NCBI GenBank assembly: GCA_913030825.1
Contig: CAJWCU010000007.1
Coordinates: 62,001-126,000, forward strand
Reading direction: 5' to 3'
DNA length: 64,000 nt
Source of the DNA: an uncultured Rhodospirillaceae bacterium
GTDB lineage: Bacteria > Pseudomonadota > Alphaproteobacteria > Rhodospirillales > Casp-alpha2
Part shown: positions 17,056 through 26,909 of the stretch, piece by piece
How positions within the stretch are numbered: position 1 is the stretch's first letter
How the letters are laid out: each line of letters begins with the position of its first letter
Translations under genes and position numbers: made by a program
The notes under the pieces: generated by a model
Databases searched by the model: none
What the model was told of the DNA's origin: nothing
The model's input: the letters and a program-made list of their open reading frames with translations, nothing else

Positions 17056-20000
17056 ATGGCCATGTCCCACGCTGATTTCGTTCACCTGCGGGTTCATTCC
17101 GCCTATTCCCTTTCCGAAGGCGCCATCCGGGTCAAGGACCTGGCTAAGATGTGCCGCGATAAGGAGATGCCCGCCGTCGCCGTGACGGATACGAACAACT
17201 TGTTCGGGGCCTTGGAATTCTCGCTGGCGGCGCGGGAGAAGGGCGTGCAGCCCATCGTCGGCTGCCAGCTTTCCGTTGAGATGGAGGCGGAAGAAGACAG
17301 CGGCAACGGCCAACAGAACGGCGGCGGCAATCCGCGCCATCCGGAGAAGAAGCCCTCGGTGGTGCTGCTGATCCAGAACGCCGAGGGCTACCGCAATCTG
17401 CTGCATCTCTTGAAGGTCGCCTACCTGGACGGCGAGGACGACGCCGAGACGGCGGTGCCGCTCGACGTGCTGATGGAATCCAACGCGGGCCTGATCCTGC
17501 TGACCGGCGGCCCGGGCGGGCCGGTCGGGCGCCTGTTGTTGCAGGGTAAGGCCGAGCCGGCGCGCGACCTGATGCAGCGCCTGGCCGCGGCCTTCGACGG
17601 GCGCACCTACGTGGAAATCCTGCGCCACGGCATGCTGCCCGAGGAGCAGACCGAGGGCGCGTTCCTGGACATGGCCTATGACATGGACCTGCCGCTGGTC
17701 GCGACCAACGAATGCTTCTATCCGACCGCCGACATGTTCGAGGCCCATGATGCTCTGATCTGTATCGCGGAAAGCGCCTATGTCTCGGAAACCGAGCGCC
17801 GCCGCCTGACGCCGCAGCATTGGTTCAAGGGCGCCGACGACATGCGCCAGGCCTTCGCCGATCTGCCGGAGGCCGTGGACAATACCCTGGTCATCGCCAA
17901 GCGCTGCGCCTTCATGGTCGAAAAGATCGACCCGATCCTGCCGCCCTTCGATTGCGGCGAGGGCCGCACGGAAGAGGACGAATTGCGCGCCCAGGCCCGC
18001 GCCGGTCTGGAAAGCCGCCTGGAAATGCATGTCTTCACCGACGGCATGGATGCGCCCGCGCGCGAGGAAGCCGCCAAGCCGTACCGCGAACGGCTCGACT
18101 ACGAATTGGGCGTCATCAACGAAATGGGCTTCCCGGGCTACTTCCTGATTGTGGCCGACTTCATCGGCTGGGCGAAAGAACAGGGGATCCCCGTCGGCCC
18201 GGGCCGTGGATCGGGCGCGGGCTCGGTCGTTGCTTGGTCGCTGCTGATCACCGATCTGGACCCGCTTCGTTTCGGGCTGCTGTTCGAACGCTTCCTAAAC
18301 CCGGAACGCGTGTCCATGCCCGACTTCGACATCGATTTCTGCCAGGACCGTCGGGACGAAGTCATCCGCTACGTGCAGAAGAAATACGGCGACGACCACG
18401 TCGCCCAGATCATCACCTTCGGTAAGCTTCAGGCCCGCGCCGTGCTGCGCGACGTCGGCCGCGTGCTGGAAATGCCCTATGGCTATATCGACAAGATCTG
18501 CAAGCTGGTGCCCAACAACCCGGCCAATCCGGTGACCCTGAACGAAGCGGTCGAGGCCGAGCCGCAAATCCGCCAGATGATGTCGGAAGACCCCCAGGTC
18601 CAGCATCTGGTGAACCTGGCGATGAAGCTGGAAGGTCTCTATCGCCACGCCTCGACCCACGCCGCCGGTGTGGTCATCGGCGATCGGCCGCTGGAAGAAC
18701 TCATCCCACTCTACCGTGATCCGCGTTCGGACCTGCCGGTCACCGGCTTCAACATGAAGTTCGTGGAAAGCGCCGGGCTGGTGAAATTCGACTTCCTGGG
18801 CCTCAAGACCCTGACGGTCCTCTCGACCGCCGTCGAGTTGTGCAAGGAGAAGGGCGTCGAGATCGACCTGTCGACCATCCCTCTCGACGACACGGCGACC
18901 TTTGAGATGATCGGCCGCGGCGAGACGACCGGCGTGTTCCAGCTGGAAAGTCAGGGTATGCGCGACGTGCTGCGCCAGATGAAGGCCGATACCTTCGAAG
19001 ACATCATTGCCGTCGTCGCCCTCTACCGCCCGGGCCCAATGGACAACATCCCGTCCTACATCGCCCGTAAGAAGGGCGAGGAGGAACCCGATTACCTGCA
19101 CCCGATCCTGGAGCCGATCCTGACCGAGACCTTCGGCATCATGATTTATCAGGAACAGGTTATGCAGGCGGCACAGTTGCTGTCCGGCTACACCCTCGGC
19201 GGCGCCGACCTGCTGCGTCGGGCCATGGGTAAGAAGATCAAGGAAGAGATGGACCAGCAGCGCCAGTTGTTCGTCGACGGCGCCGTGGCGCGCGACGTGG
19301 ACGGGCGCAAGGCGTCGGATATCTTCGATCAGGTCGCCAAGTTCGCCGGCTACGGCTTTAACAAATCCCACGCCGCCGCCTATGCCCTGGTCGCCTATCA
19401 GACGGCGTATCTGAAGGCGAACCACCCGGTGGAATTCCTCGCCGCCTCTATGACGCTGGACCAGCACAACACGGACAAGCTCAACATCTTCAAGCAGGAA
19501 CTCGACCGCATGCACGTCGACCTGCTGTCGCCGGATATCAACAAGTCTGAGGTCTCGTTCTCCGTCGAACGGGGGCGCACCGGCGAAGAGGAATCGGAAA
19601 GCGCCATCCGTTATGCGCTCGCTGCGATCAAGAACGTGGGCGAGGGGGCCATGGCGGCCCTGGTCGAAACGCGCCGCGAGGATGGGCCGTTCAAGAACCT
19701 CTCGGACTTCGCCCATCGCCTGGACCCTAAGGTCATCAACAAACGGCAGATGGAAAACCTGATCCGCGCGGGCGCGCTGGACAGCATCAATTCCAACCGA
19801 CGCCAGTTGTTCACGGGGCTGGAACGCATCCTCAAGGAAGCCGTCTCCGCCCATCAGGACCGCACGTCGGATCAGATGGGACTGTTCGGCGGCGGCGGCG
19901 GGGAGGGACCGGCGGAAACGCCGGAAATCCGCCTCGACAACATCGCCGACTGGACGCCCATGGACAGGCTGAAGGAAGAATTCGACGCCGTCGGCTTCTA

Positions 20001-20574
20001 CCTGTCGTCCCATCCGCTGCAAACTTACGAAAGCGTCCTGGAAAAGCAGAAGGTCACGCCCTTCATCGATGTCCTGACCGCTGGCCGACCTGGCCACCGA
20101 CGCATGGCCGGGACCCTGGTCGCCATGAAGGAGCGGACATCCGCCAAGGGCTCGCGCTACGCCTTCGTCAGCTTTTCCGACACCACCGGGACCTTCGAAG
20201 GAATCATGTTTTCGGAAGTTCTGGGAGCCGCCCGCGAACACCTGACCGAAGGCAACTCCTTCCTGATCGATATGGAAGTCCAGATCGAGGCCGAGGCGCC
20301 GCGCTTCATGGTCCAGGGCCTGCGCCCGCTGGAGGCCGCCGCCCTTAATTCCGTCGGCGAGGTGACGGTGGTGATCGGCGGCGAAAGCCCGCTGGGCCCG
20401 CTGCGCGATGTCCTGGAAAGCCAGGGCAGGGGCCGCGTCCCAGTCCATGTGGTGCCGCGCCTGGAGGACAACCGCGAAGTCGTCCTGACCCTGAACGAGA
20501 CTTATGCCGTCTCACCCGCCGTGATCCAGGCGCTCAAGTCCGTGCAGGGCGTGCTGGAAGTCGTCGAGACCTGA
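17056..20574 (+). CDS. dnaE: DNA polymerase III subunit alpha
   Basis: Replicative polymerase catalytic subunit, 1172 residues, the full DnaE1 length. It has an N-terminal PHP domain (VHLRVHSAYSLSEGAI, with some metal residues altered, as in proteobacteria). The palm domain holds the catalytic aspartates Asp423 and Asp425 in PDFDIDF, and the third near Asp579 in KFDFLGLKTL. Fingers follow, then HhH and OB-fold domains near the C-terminus. GRGSGAGSVVAWSL near residue 390 is characteristic. Two ATGs (17056 and 17062) are both plausible. It is divergent from the nitrile hydratase operon across 168 bp. Confidence 0.98.
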   Translation: MAMSHADFVHLRVHSAYSLSEGAIRVKDLAKMCRDKEMPAVAVTDTNNLFGALEFSLAAREKGVQPIVGCQLSVEMEAEEDSGNGQQNGGGNPRHPEKKPSVVLLIQNAEGYRNLLHLLKVAYLDGEDDAETAVPLDVLMESNAGLILLTGGPGGPVGRLLLQGKAEPARDLMQRLAAAFDGRTYVEILRHGMLPEEQTEGAFLDMAYDMDLPLVATNECFYPTADMFEAHDALICIAESAYVSETERRRLTPQHWFKGADDMRQAFADLPEAVDNTLVIAKRCAFMVEKIDPILPPFDCGEGRTEEDELRAQARAGLESRLEMHVFTDGMDAPAREEAAKPYRERLDYELGVINEMGFPGYFLIVADFIGWAKEQGIPVGPGRGSGAGSVVAWSLLITDLDPLRFGLLFERFLNPERVSMPDFDIDFCQDRRDEVIRYVQKKYGDDHVAQIITFGKLQARAVLRDVGRVLEMPYGYIDKICKLVPNNPANPVTLNEAVEAEPQIRQMMSEDPQVQHLVNLAMKLEGLYRHASTHAAGVVIGDRPLEELIPLYRDPRSDLPVTGFNMKFVESAGLVKFDFLGLKTLTVLSTAVELCKEKGVEIDLSTIPLDDTATFEMIGRGETTGVFQLESQGMRDVLRQMKADTFEDIIAVVALYRPGPMDNIPSYIARKKGEEEPDYLHPILEPILTETFGIMIYQEQVMQAAQLLSGYTLGGADLLRRAMGKKIKEEMDQQRQLFVDGAVARDVDGRKASDIFDQVAKFAGYGFNKSHAAAYALVAYQTAYLKANHPVEFLAASMTLDQHNTDKLNIFKQELDRMHVDLLSPDINKSEVSFSVERGRTGEEESESAIRYALAAIKNVGEGAMAALVETRREDGPFKNLSDFAHRLDPKVINKRQMENLIRAGALDSINSNRRQLFTGLERILKEAVSAHQDRTSDQMGLFGGGGGEGPAETPEIRLDNIADWTPMDRLKEEFDAVGFYLSSHPLQTYESVLEKQKVTPFIDVLTAGRPGHRRMAGTLVAMKERTSAKGSRYAFVSFSDTTGTFEGIMFSEVLGAAREHLTEGNSFLIDMEVQIEAEAPRFMVQGLRPLEAAALNSVGEVTVVIGGESPLGPLRDVLESQGRGRVPVHVVPRLEDNREVVLTLNETYAVSPAVIQALKSVQGVLEVVET

Positions 20575-20608
20575 TCCACCCAAGTCCGCGGTGTCACGCG
20601 TTTTTCCC

Positions 20609-20635
20609 TTGATCGGCTGGCCTTAAGCCTATAGA
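20609..20635 (+). promoter_or_regulatory. Putative promoter of the rpsB-tsf operon
   Basis: TTGATC (20609-20614) and TATAGA (20630-20635) are 15 bases apart, a little short. With ATAGAA as the -10 the gap is 16. It lies 35 bases after the dnaE stop and about 120 bases before rpsB, leaving a long structured leader. Confidence 0.4.
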
Positions 20636-20664
20636 ACCCGCCCCATATCGCACGCGGGGACGCG

Positions 20665-20727
20665 GCGGCTCGTGCAAATTCACGGGTTTCGCCGCTCCGG
20701 TGTTCGGTCATGGGACCGAATGACACC
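20665..20727 (+). promoter_or_regulatory. Structured rpsB leader with two strong hairpins
   Basis: Hairpin 1 pairs GCGGC (20665-20669) and CGTG (20671-20674) with CACG (20681-20684) and GCCGC (20691-20695). Hairpin 2 pairs GGTGT (20699-20703) and TCGGTC (20704-20709) with GACCGA (20714-20719) and ACACC (20723-20727) around an ATGG loop. Neither is followed by a T-run. By position it could be an S2 autoregulatory leader, as known for gammaproteobacterial rpsB, but homology is not shown. Confidence 0.45.
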
Positions 20728-20761
20728 CTGCGGAGGCATAACCGGAGAAAGGTACTCTATC

Positions 20762-21658
20762 ATGGCGATTCCGTCGTTCACCATGCGTCAGCTTTTGGAA
20801 GCCGGCGTTCACTTTGGTCACAGCACCCGTCGTTGGAACCCGAAAATGGCGTCGTATCTTTACGGCGACCGCAACGGCATCCATATCATCGACCTGCAGC
20901 AGACCGTTCCCCTTTTGCATCAGGCGCTTTCCGCCGTCCGTGACGTGGTCAAGTCGAACGGCCGTATCCTGTTCGTCGGCACCAAGCGCGCCGCGTCGCC
21001 GCGGGTTGCCGAAGCGGCCAAGAAGTGCGGCCAGTACTACGTCAACCACCGCTGGCTCGGCGGCATGCTGACCAACTGGCAGACGATTTCCAAGTCGATC
21101 GCGCGTCTGCGCGAACTGGATGAAAAGCTGGGCGGCCAGGAAGTGCAGGGCCTGACCAAGCGCGAGCAGCTGGGCCTTTCGCGCGAGCAGGAAAAGCTCG
21201 AACGCGCGCTGGGCGGCATCAAGGAAATGGGTGGCCTGCCCGACATCCTGTTCATCATCGACACGAACAAGGAAGACATCGCCGTCGCCGAAGCCAACAA
21301 GCTGGGCATTCCGGTTGTCGCGGTCATCGATTCCAACAGTGATCCGGCCGGCATCACCTATCCGATCCCGGGCAACGACGACGCGATCCGCGCGATCTCG
21401 ACCTACTGCAACCTGGTCGCCGATTCCGTGCTGGACGGTCTGTCCGCCTCGCTGACGGCCAAGGGTGTCGATATCGGCGCCGACGAAAACGCCGGCGGAG
21501 CGATCCCGGACGCCCCGGTTGAGGCCGCCGCTGCTGAAGCCGCCCCGGCCGAAGCCGCTGCTGCTGAAGCCGCCGTCGAAGCCGCCCCGGCCGAAGCTGT
21601 CGCGGAAGCCGCGCCGGAAACCCCGGCCGAAGGCGAAGAAACCACCCCGGCTTCCTAA
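20762..21658 (+). CDS. rpsB: 30S ribosomal protein S2
   Basis: Small-subunit protein S2, needed for S1 binding. The start [28 protein letters not shown] and the later [13 protein letters not shown] and IDSNSDP motifs identify it. The S2 core is about 245 residues. The product is 298 because of a C-terminal tail of some 45 residues made of Ala, Glu and Pro repeats (AEAAPAEA-like units) and ending in TTPAS. GGAGAAAGG precedes the ATG at 20762. Extended in-frame starts pass through the leader hairpins and are rejected. tsf follows after 45 bases. Confidence 0.97.
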   Translation: MAIPSFTMRQLLEAGVHFGHSTRRWNPKMASYLYGDRNGIHIIDLQQTVPLLHQALSAVRDVVKSNGRILFVGTKRAASPRVAEAAKKCGQYYVNHRWLGGMLTNWQTISKSIARLRELDEKLGGQEVQGLTKREQLGLSREQEKLERALGGIKEMGGLPDILFIIDTNKEDIAVAEANKLGIPVVAVIDSNSDPAGITYPIPGNDDAIRAISTYCNLVADSVLDGLSASLTAKGVDIGADENAGGAIPDAPVEAAAAEAAPAEAAAAEAAVEAAPAEAVAEAAPETPAEGEETTPAS

Positions 21659-21703
21659 TCCGTTAGGACGCCTGCGGGAACGATCTGAAGAGAAGGTAGA
21701 ATT

Positions 21704-22630
21704 ATGGCTGAAATTACTGCGGCTCTCGTCAAGGAGCTTCGCGAAAAATCCGGCGCCGGCATGATGGACTGCAAGAAGGCGCTGTCCGAAAATGGCGGTG
21801 ATCTGGAGCAGGCCGTCGATTGGCTGCGCACTAAGGGCCTTGCCGCCGCCGCGAAAAAGGCCGGCCGCGTGGCCGCTGAAGGTCTCGTCGCGGTTGCCGT
21901 CGACGGCAACAAGGGCGCCGTCGTCGAGGTCAACTCGGAAACCGACTTCGTGTCGCGCAACGAGCAGTTCCAGGGCTTCGTCAGCGACATCGCCGGTTTG
22001 GCGCTGGCCGCCGACGGCGACATGGACAAGCTGCTGGCCGCCGACTTCCCGGGCGGCAAGGGCACCGTCGCCGATCAGCTGACCGACATGATCGCCACCA
22101 TCGGCGAGAACATGACGATCCGCCGTTGCGACGCGCTGACCGTGTCCAACGGTGTGCTGGCGACCTACGTCCACAACGCCATGGCCGACGGCATCGGCAA
22201 GATCGCCGTTCTGGTCGGTCTGGAATCGGATGGCGACAAGGGCAAGCTGGAAGCCTTCGGCAAGCAAGTTGCCATGCACGTCGCGGCCGCCAAGCCGCAG
22301 GCCGTGTCGCGCGACGATCTGGATCCGGAAATCCTGGAACGCGAACGCGCCGTTCTGTCCGAACAGGCCCGCGAATCGGGTAAGCCGGAAGAGATCATCG
22401 AGAAGATGGTCGAAGGCCGCCTGCGCAAGTTCTACGAGGAAGTCTGCCTGTTGGATCAGACCTTCGTGATGGACGGGGAAACGCAGGTCGCGAAGGCCGT
22501 CGAAGCCGCCGGGAAAGATGCCGGTGGTGCGATTTCCATCAATGGTTTCAAGATCTTCGTTCTTGGCGAGGGCATTGAAAAAGAAGAAGGCGACTTCGCT
22601 GCCGAAGTCGCGGCGGCGGCCGGTTCCTGA
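21704..22630 (+). CDS. tsf: Elongation factor Ts
   Basis: Nucleotide exchange factor for EF-Tu. The 308 residues show the N-terminal UBA-like domain ([16 protein letters not shown]), the TDFV motif at 80-83 that contacts EF-Tu, and two core subdomains ending in a coiled-coil-like segment. An AGAGAAGG site lies just upstream. It is in the usual rpsB-tsf pair. The tsf-pyrH gap carries two hairpins that may limit readthrough. Confidence 0.97.
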   Translation: MAEITAALVKELREKSGAGMMDCKKALSENGGDLEQAVDWLRTKGLAAAAKKAGRVAAEGLVAVAVDGNKGAVVEVNSETDFVSRNEQFQGFVSDIAGLALAADGDMDKLLAADFPGGKGTVADQLTDMIATIGENMTIRRCDALTVSNGVLATYVHNAMADGIGKIAVLVGLESDGDKGKLEAFGKQVAMHVAAAKPQAVSRDDLDPEILERERAVLSEQARESGKPEEIIEKMVEGRLRKFYEEVCLLDQTFVMDGETQVAKAVEAAGKDAGGAISINGFKIFVLGEGIEKEEGDFAAEVAAAAGS

Positions 22631-22640
22631 TCTTTCAGGT

Positions 22641-22751
22641 TCTCGCCCTTGGGGCTTTCGGGCCTCGGGCGAGACGCCGTCCTAAGGGTGATGTAGACTG
22701 TCATCCGGAAGCCATTCCCGCCGCCGGTTCCCATCCAGGAGCCGGCGGCGG
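22641..22751 (+). other. Two strong hairpins in the tsf-pyrH intergenic gap
   Basis: Hairpin A has arms TCTCGCCC (22641-22648) and GGGCGAGA (22667-22674) with further inner pairing. Hairpin B has perfect 10-bp arms CCGCCGCCGG (22718-22727) and CCGGCGGCGG (22742-22751) with a 14-base loop. Neither has a T-run, so they are not standard terminators. They may protect the rpsB-tsf message or modulate pyrH. Confidence 0.55.
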
Positions 22752-22780
22752 ATTTCGATGGAAAGACGCGAGAATCGCCC

Positions 22781-23506
22781 GTGCCCTCTGATCCCACCAC
22801 ACCCAAGTACCACCGCGTTCTTTTGAAGCTCTCCGGCGAGGCCTTGATGGGGCAGCGCGACTACGGGCTGGACCCGGATATGGTCGATCGCATCTGCGAC
22901 GAGGTCGCGGCGGTTCATGCCATGGGCACCGAGGTCTGCCTGGTCATAGGGGCGGGCAATATCTTTCGCGGCATGTCGTCGGCGGCCAAGGGGATCGAGC
23001 GCACCAGCGCCGATTACATGGGCATGCTGGCCACCGTGATGAACGCCTTGGCGGTGCAGAGCGTCCTGGAATCGAAGGACGTCGCCACCCGGGTGCTTTC
23101 GGCGATTCCCATGCAGACCGTCTGCGAGCCCTATATCCGGCGGCGCGCCGTGCGCCATATGGAAAAGGGCCGGGTCGTGATCTTCGCCGCCGGGACCGGC
23201 AACCCGTTCTTCACGACGGATACGGCGGCGGCGCTACGCGCGGTGGAGATGGGGTGCGATGCGCTGCTGAAAGGCACGCAGGTCGACGGGGTTTACGATT
23301 CCGACCCCAAGACAAACCCGGATGCCGAACGTTTCGACAATTTGAAGTACCAGGAAGTCCTCGCCCGCGATCTCAAGGTCATGGATACCTCGGCGATCGC
23401 TCTGGCGCGTGACAACCGGGTTCCCATTCTCGTGTTTTCGATCCACAATCCCGGGGAATTTTCCAAAGTTATCAAAGGGGAGGGGCGGTTTACCCTGGTC
23501 GATTGA
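22781..23506 (+). CDS. pyrH: Uridylate kinase
   Basis: Phosphorylates UMP to UDP with ATP; hexameric amino-acid-kinase fold. The 241 residues include [11 protein letters not shown] near the start, IGAGNIFRG, and the [19 protein letters not shown] stretch with the nucleotide site. The start codon is GTG (22781) with a weak purine-rich site (GAAAGACGCGAG). No ATG in frame would keep the conserved KLSGEAL beginning. It lies in the standard rpsB-tsf-pyrH-frr order. Confidence 0.96.
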   Translation: MPSDPTTPKYHRVLLKLSGEALMGQRDYGLDPDMVDRICDEVAAVHAMGTEVCLVIGAGNIFRGMSSAAKGIERTSADYMGMLATVMNALAVQSVLESKDVATRVLSAIPMQTVCEPYIRRRAVRHMEKGRVVIFAAGTGNPFFTTDTAAALRAVEMGCDALLKGTQVDGVYDSDPKTNPDAERFDNLKYQEVLARDLKVMDTSAIALARDNRVPILVFSIHNPGEFSKVIKGEGRFTLVD

Positions 23507-23575
23507 TTTCAGTCGATAATTTGGGTGCTGTCCGGTTCCTCAAGGCCGGTCCGACGGCCGAATTGGGAGGTAGTT

Positions 23576-24145
23576 ATGGCGGAATTCAGTATTTCCACTT
23601 TGAAAGACGACATCTCGCGGCGCATGGACGGCGCGATTGAGGTGCTGCACCGGGAACTGAGCGGACTGCGCACTGGGCGCGCTTCGACCAGTTTGCTGGA
23701 ACCGGTCACGGTGACGGCCTATGGCTCGGAAATGCCGATGAACCAAGTCGGGACCATCGGCGTGCCGGAACCGCGCATGCTGACCGTTCAGGTCTGGGAC
23801 AAAGGCTTGGTCGGCGCCGTCGAAAAGGCGATCCGCGATTCCGGTCTGGGCCTCAACCCGGCGGCCGACGGCCAGATGGTTCGCGTGCCGATCCCAGCCC
23901 TGACCGAAGAGCGGCGCGGAGAATTGAGCAAGGTCGCCCATAAGTACGCCGAAGAAGCACGCGTCGCGGTGCGCAACGTGCGGCGCCACGCCATGGACGA
24001 GCTCAAGGAGTCGGAAAAGAACGGCGATATCTCGGAAGACGCCTATCACGGTTACACCGAGGAAGTGCAGAAACTGACCGACGCCCATGTCACCAAGATC
24101 GACGAGATCATTGCCCACAAAGAAACCGAGATCATGCAGGTCTAA
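23576..24145 (+). CDS. frr: Ribosome recycling factor
   Basis: Splits post-termination ribosomes with EF-G. The 189 residues form the usual three-helix bundle plus beta domain, with the hallmarks [16 protein letters not shown] and the C-terminal [14 protein letters not shown]. The ATG at 23576 has a GGGAGG site four bases before it. An earlier in-frame start (23525) would add 17 residues that are not conserved. It ends five bases before uppS. Confidence 0.97.
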   Translation: MAEFSISTLKDDISRRMDGAIEVLHRELSGLRTGRASTSLLEPVTVTAYGSEMPMNQVGTIGVPEPRMLTVQVWDKGLVGAVEKAIRDSGLGLNPAADGQMVRVPIPALTEERRGELSKVAHKYAEEARVAVRNVRRHAMDELKESEKNGDISEDAYHGYTEEVQKLTDAHVTKIDEIIAHKETEIMQV

Positions 24146-24150
24146 CACGT

Positions 24151-24888
24151 ATGCCCGAGACTCCTTTGCAATACTCCGACGCGCCGGCCGGCCCCGATCA
24201 TGTCGCCATCATCATGGACGGCAACGGGCGCTGGGCGCAGGCGCGGGGGTTGCCGCGCACGGCGGGGCACAAGGCCGGGGCCGAGGCCGTTCGGCGCACG
24301 GTAAAGGCGGCGGTCGCCTTGGGCGTTCCTTACCTCACGCTGTTCGGATTTTCGTCCGAGAACTGGAAACGGCCGTCTGGAGAGATCGGCGACCTGATGG
24401 GGTTGTTGCGTCTGTACCTCCGCAATGAAATCGCCGAGTTGGACAGCCAAGGCGTGCGCTTGCGGGTGATCGGCGACCGGTCTCGTTTCGCCGAGGATAT
24501 CCAACGTTTGATCGTCGACGCCGAAGGACGCACGCAAGGCAACACCAAACTGCACCTGACGATTGCGCTGTCCTACGGCGGACGGCAGGAAATTCTGGAC
24601 GCCGCCCGCAGCCTGGCGGAACAGGTGCAGCGCGGCGAAATCGCGCCCGCGGACATCGACGAGACCCAATTTGAACGCGCGCTTTATACCGCCGGCCTGC
24701 CGGAACCGGATCTGTTGATCCGGACCAGCGGTGAGCAACGGATCAGTAATTTCCTGTTGTGGCAGATGGCCTACGCCGAATTTGTCTTTACCGACGTACT
24801 TTGGCCCGATTTCGGCCAAGATCAGATGGCCGACGCCCTGTCGGAATTCCGCGGCAGGGAACGACGGTTCGGCGGCGCGGCCGTCTAG
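24151..24888 (+). CDS. uppS: Isoprenyl transferase (undecaprenyl diphosphate synthase)
   Basis: Makes undecaprenyl diphosphate, the lipid carrier for peptidoglycan and LPS. The 245 residues show the catalytic MDGNGRWA with Asp23, LTLFGFSSENWKRP, and the C-terminal LIRTSGEQRISNFLLWQ with the magnesium and diphosphate sites. It starts five bases after the frr stop and is followed by cdsA, the conserved lipid-carrier and phospholipid gene order. Confidence 0.96.
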   Translation: MPETPLQYSDAPAGPDHVAIIMDGNGRWAQARGLPRTAGHKAGAEAVRRTVKAAVALGVPYLTLFGFSSENWKRPSGEIGDLMGLLRLYLRNEIAELDSQGVRLRVIGDRSRFAEDIQRLIVDAEGRTQGNTKLHLTIALSYGGRQEILDAARSLAEQVQRGEIAPADIDETQFERALYTAGLPEPDLLIRTSGEQRISNFLLWQMAYAEFVFTDVLWPDFGQDQMADALSEFRGRERRFGGAAV

Positions 24889-24926
24889 GGCCGAATTGCC
24901 CATGATCCCCTGATCGGAGAGTTTTA

Positions 24927-25568
24927 TTGGCTGACCGCGAGTTGCTGAGGCGCATCATTTCCGCAGCGGTCATGATTCCGCCCGTTCTAGCCGCTGTGCA
25001 TTTCGGGCCCCCTTGGTATACCGCGCTGATCGTCATTCTCGCCGCCGCCATGGTTTGGGAATGGGCTCATCTTGCCGGGCGTGACCCCGCCTGGCTGGTG
25101 CCGGGCACGGTCTATATGCTGGGCGCGGCATATTTGATGTACCTGATGCGGGGCGACGGACAGATCGGGCGAGACCTGATCTATTTCTTGTTCGCCGTGA
25201 CGTGGACGACGGATACCGGGGCCTATCTTACCGGACGCGCATTGGGCGGGCCCAAACTGGCGCCCCGGGTCAGCCCGTCGAAGACGATTTCCGGGGCCAT
25301 CGGTGGTTTGGTGACTGGGGGCGGTGCGGGTATCCTGATATGGTGGTTGACCGGTCATCCGGTCGATGTGCAGATTGCCGTCGTCGCCGCCTTGGGCAGC
25401 ATTGCCTGTCAGATTGGCGACCTGTTGGAGTCCGCAGCGAAGCGGCATTTCCAGGTCAAGGATTCAGGCCGTATGATCCCCGGTCACGGCGGTATCCTGG
25501 ATCGGGTCGACGGCCTTCTGGCGGCGGCTTTCGCGGTGGCTGCCGCGGGTGCCGGAATTTGGCGCTAA
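24927..25568 (+). CDS. cdsA: Phosphatidate cytidylyltransferase
   Basis: Makes CDP-diacylglycerol for phospholipid synthesis. The 213 residues are hydrophobic with about six helices and end with the CDP-alcohol signature SAAKRHFQVKDSGRMIPGHGG followed by ILDRVD. It is shorter than the usual 260-280 residues, lacking N-terminal helices. The only start that fits is TTG at 24927 after a GGAGAG site. The signature is intact, so it is probably functional. Confidence 0.93.
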   Translation: MADRELLRRIISAAVMIPPVLAAVHFGPPWYTALIVILAAAMVWEWAHLAGRDPAWLVPGTVYMLGAAYLMYLMRGDGQIGRDLIYFLFAVTWTTDTGAYLTGRALGGPKLAPRVSPSKTISGAIGGLVTGGGAGILIWWLTGHPVDVQIAVVAALGSIACQIGDLLESAAKRHFQVKDSGRMIPGHGGILDRVDGLLAAAFAVAAAGAGIWR

Positions 25569-25584
25569 CGAAACGGGGCGAGGA

Positions 25585-26805
25585 ATGGATCTGGCCATAC
25601 AATCGGGAATTTCAGGCGATAGCCCCACGGCAGAGGCGGACGCGCCCCCGCGTAGCGTCACCATCCTGGGGGCGACAGGCTCCATCGGCTGTAGCACGGT
25701 GGATATCCTGGCCCATCACCCGAACGCCTTTCGGGCCGAGGTGTTGACCGCCAACCGGAATGTCGACCTTCTGGCGAAACAGGCGCGCGACCTTGGCGCG
25801 AAACGCGCCGTTATCGGGGACGACGGGAAATATGCCGATCTGAAATCGGCGCTGGCCGGAACCGGTATCGAGGCCGCGGCCGGGACGGCGGCCATCGCCG
25901 AAGCAGGCGATCAGCCCGCGGATATCGTGGTCGCCGGCATCGTCGGTGCGGCGGGATTGAAACCGGTCCTGAATGCCGTCCGGCGGGGTGGCACCGTGGC
26001 CTTTGCGAACAAGGAATGCCTGGTTTCGGCAGGCGACCTGATGGTTCGCGAGGTTGAAGCTGCGGGGGCGACCCTGTTGCCCGTCGATTCCGAACACAGC
26101 GCGATCTTCCAGGTTTTCGATTTCGACCAGCCGGACAAGGTACATCGCATCGTTCTGACCGCATCGGGCGGGCCGTTTCGCACTCGACCGCGTGAGGATC
26201 TTGCCGCCATCACCCCGGCGGAGGCGGTGGCGCATCCGAACTGGGACATGGGCGCTAAGATTTCCGTCGATAGTGCGACGATGATGAACAAGGGCTTGGA
26301 ACTTATCGAGGCTTTTCATCTGTTCCCGGTCCCGGAAGAGCGCATCGAGATTCTGGTCCACCCGCAATCGGTCATCCATTCCATGGTGGATTACGTGGAC
26401 GGATCGGTCCTGGCGCAGTTGGGGACCCCCGATATGCGCACGCCGATCGCCTATGCTCTGGCCTGGCCCCACCGGGTGGAAACGCCGGCCGGACGCCTGA
26501 ACCTGGAAGAAATCGGCACACTGACCTTCGAAGCCCCGGATCCCGTGCGTTTCCCGGCCCTGCGACTGGCCCGCGAAGCATTGCGGCGGGGCGATAGCGC
26601 ACCTACCTTACTGAATGCCGCCAACGAGGTCGCCGTCGCCTGGTTCCTGGAGAAAGGGCTCCCGTTCCTGAAGATCACGGATGTGGTCGAAAAGGTCCTG
26701 GAAACAGTTCCTGCCCAGCCGCTTACGTCCCTTGACGACGTCTTCTCGGCGGATGCCGACGCCCGCCGTGCCGCAGAGGAAATTGCTTCGAAATCAGTTG
26801 GTTAA
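25585..26805 (+). CDS. dxr: 1-deoxy-D-xylulose 5-phosphate reductoisomerase
   Basis: First committed step of the MEP isoprenoid pathway. From the ATG at 25585 the protein is 406 residues. It has the NADPH motif GATGSIG at 29-35, then NKECLVSAG, the metal and substrate motifs VDSEHSAIFQ and SGGPFRTRP, and NPSA-like MMNKGLELIEA. An ATG at 25549 overlaps the end of cdsA and adds 12 residues. The later start has GGGGCGAGGA just upstream and avoids most of the overlap, so I prefer it, without certainty. About 23 residues precede the Rossmann fold. Confidence 0.95.
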   Translation: MDLAIQSGISGDSPTAEADAPPRSVTILGATGSIGCSTVDILAHHPNAFRAEVLTANRNVDLLAKQARDLGAKRAVIGDDGKYADLKSALAGTGIEAAAGTAAIAEAGDQPADIVVAGIVGAAGLKPVLNAVRRGGTVAFANKECLVSAGDLMVREVEAAGATLLPVDSEHSAIFQVFDFDQPDKVHRIVLTASGGPFRTRPREDLAAITPAEAVAHPNWDMGAKISVDSATMMNKGLELIEAFHLFPVPEERIEILVHPQSVIHSMVDYVDGSVLAQLGTPDMRTPIAYALAWPHRVETPAGRLNLEEIGTLTFEAPDPVRFPALRLAREALRRGDSAPTLLNAANEVAVAWFLEKGLPFLKITDVVEKVLETVPAQPLTSLDDVFSADADARRAAEEIASKSVG

Positions 26806-26909
26806 TTCCTGAATTTCAGCTATTCCAGCGGCTAGGGTTATTGTCGGCCTGAACCGGGTAGGGGACTGCCCCGTTCAGCCCCAGCCAGCCAGTGTTAGAA
26901 GGACCCCAA

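Noticed and set aside
20672-20761. Upstream extension of rpsB, including ATGs near 20710 and 20750
   Set aside because: It would translate the leader hairpins; S2 starts at [11 protein letters not shown] with a good ribosome site.
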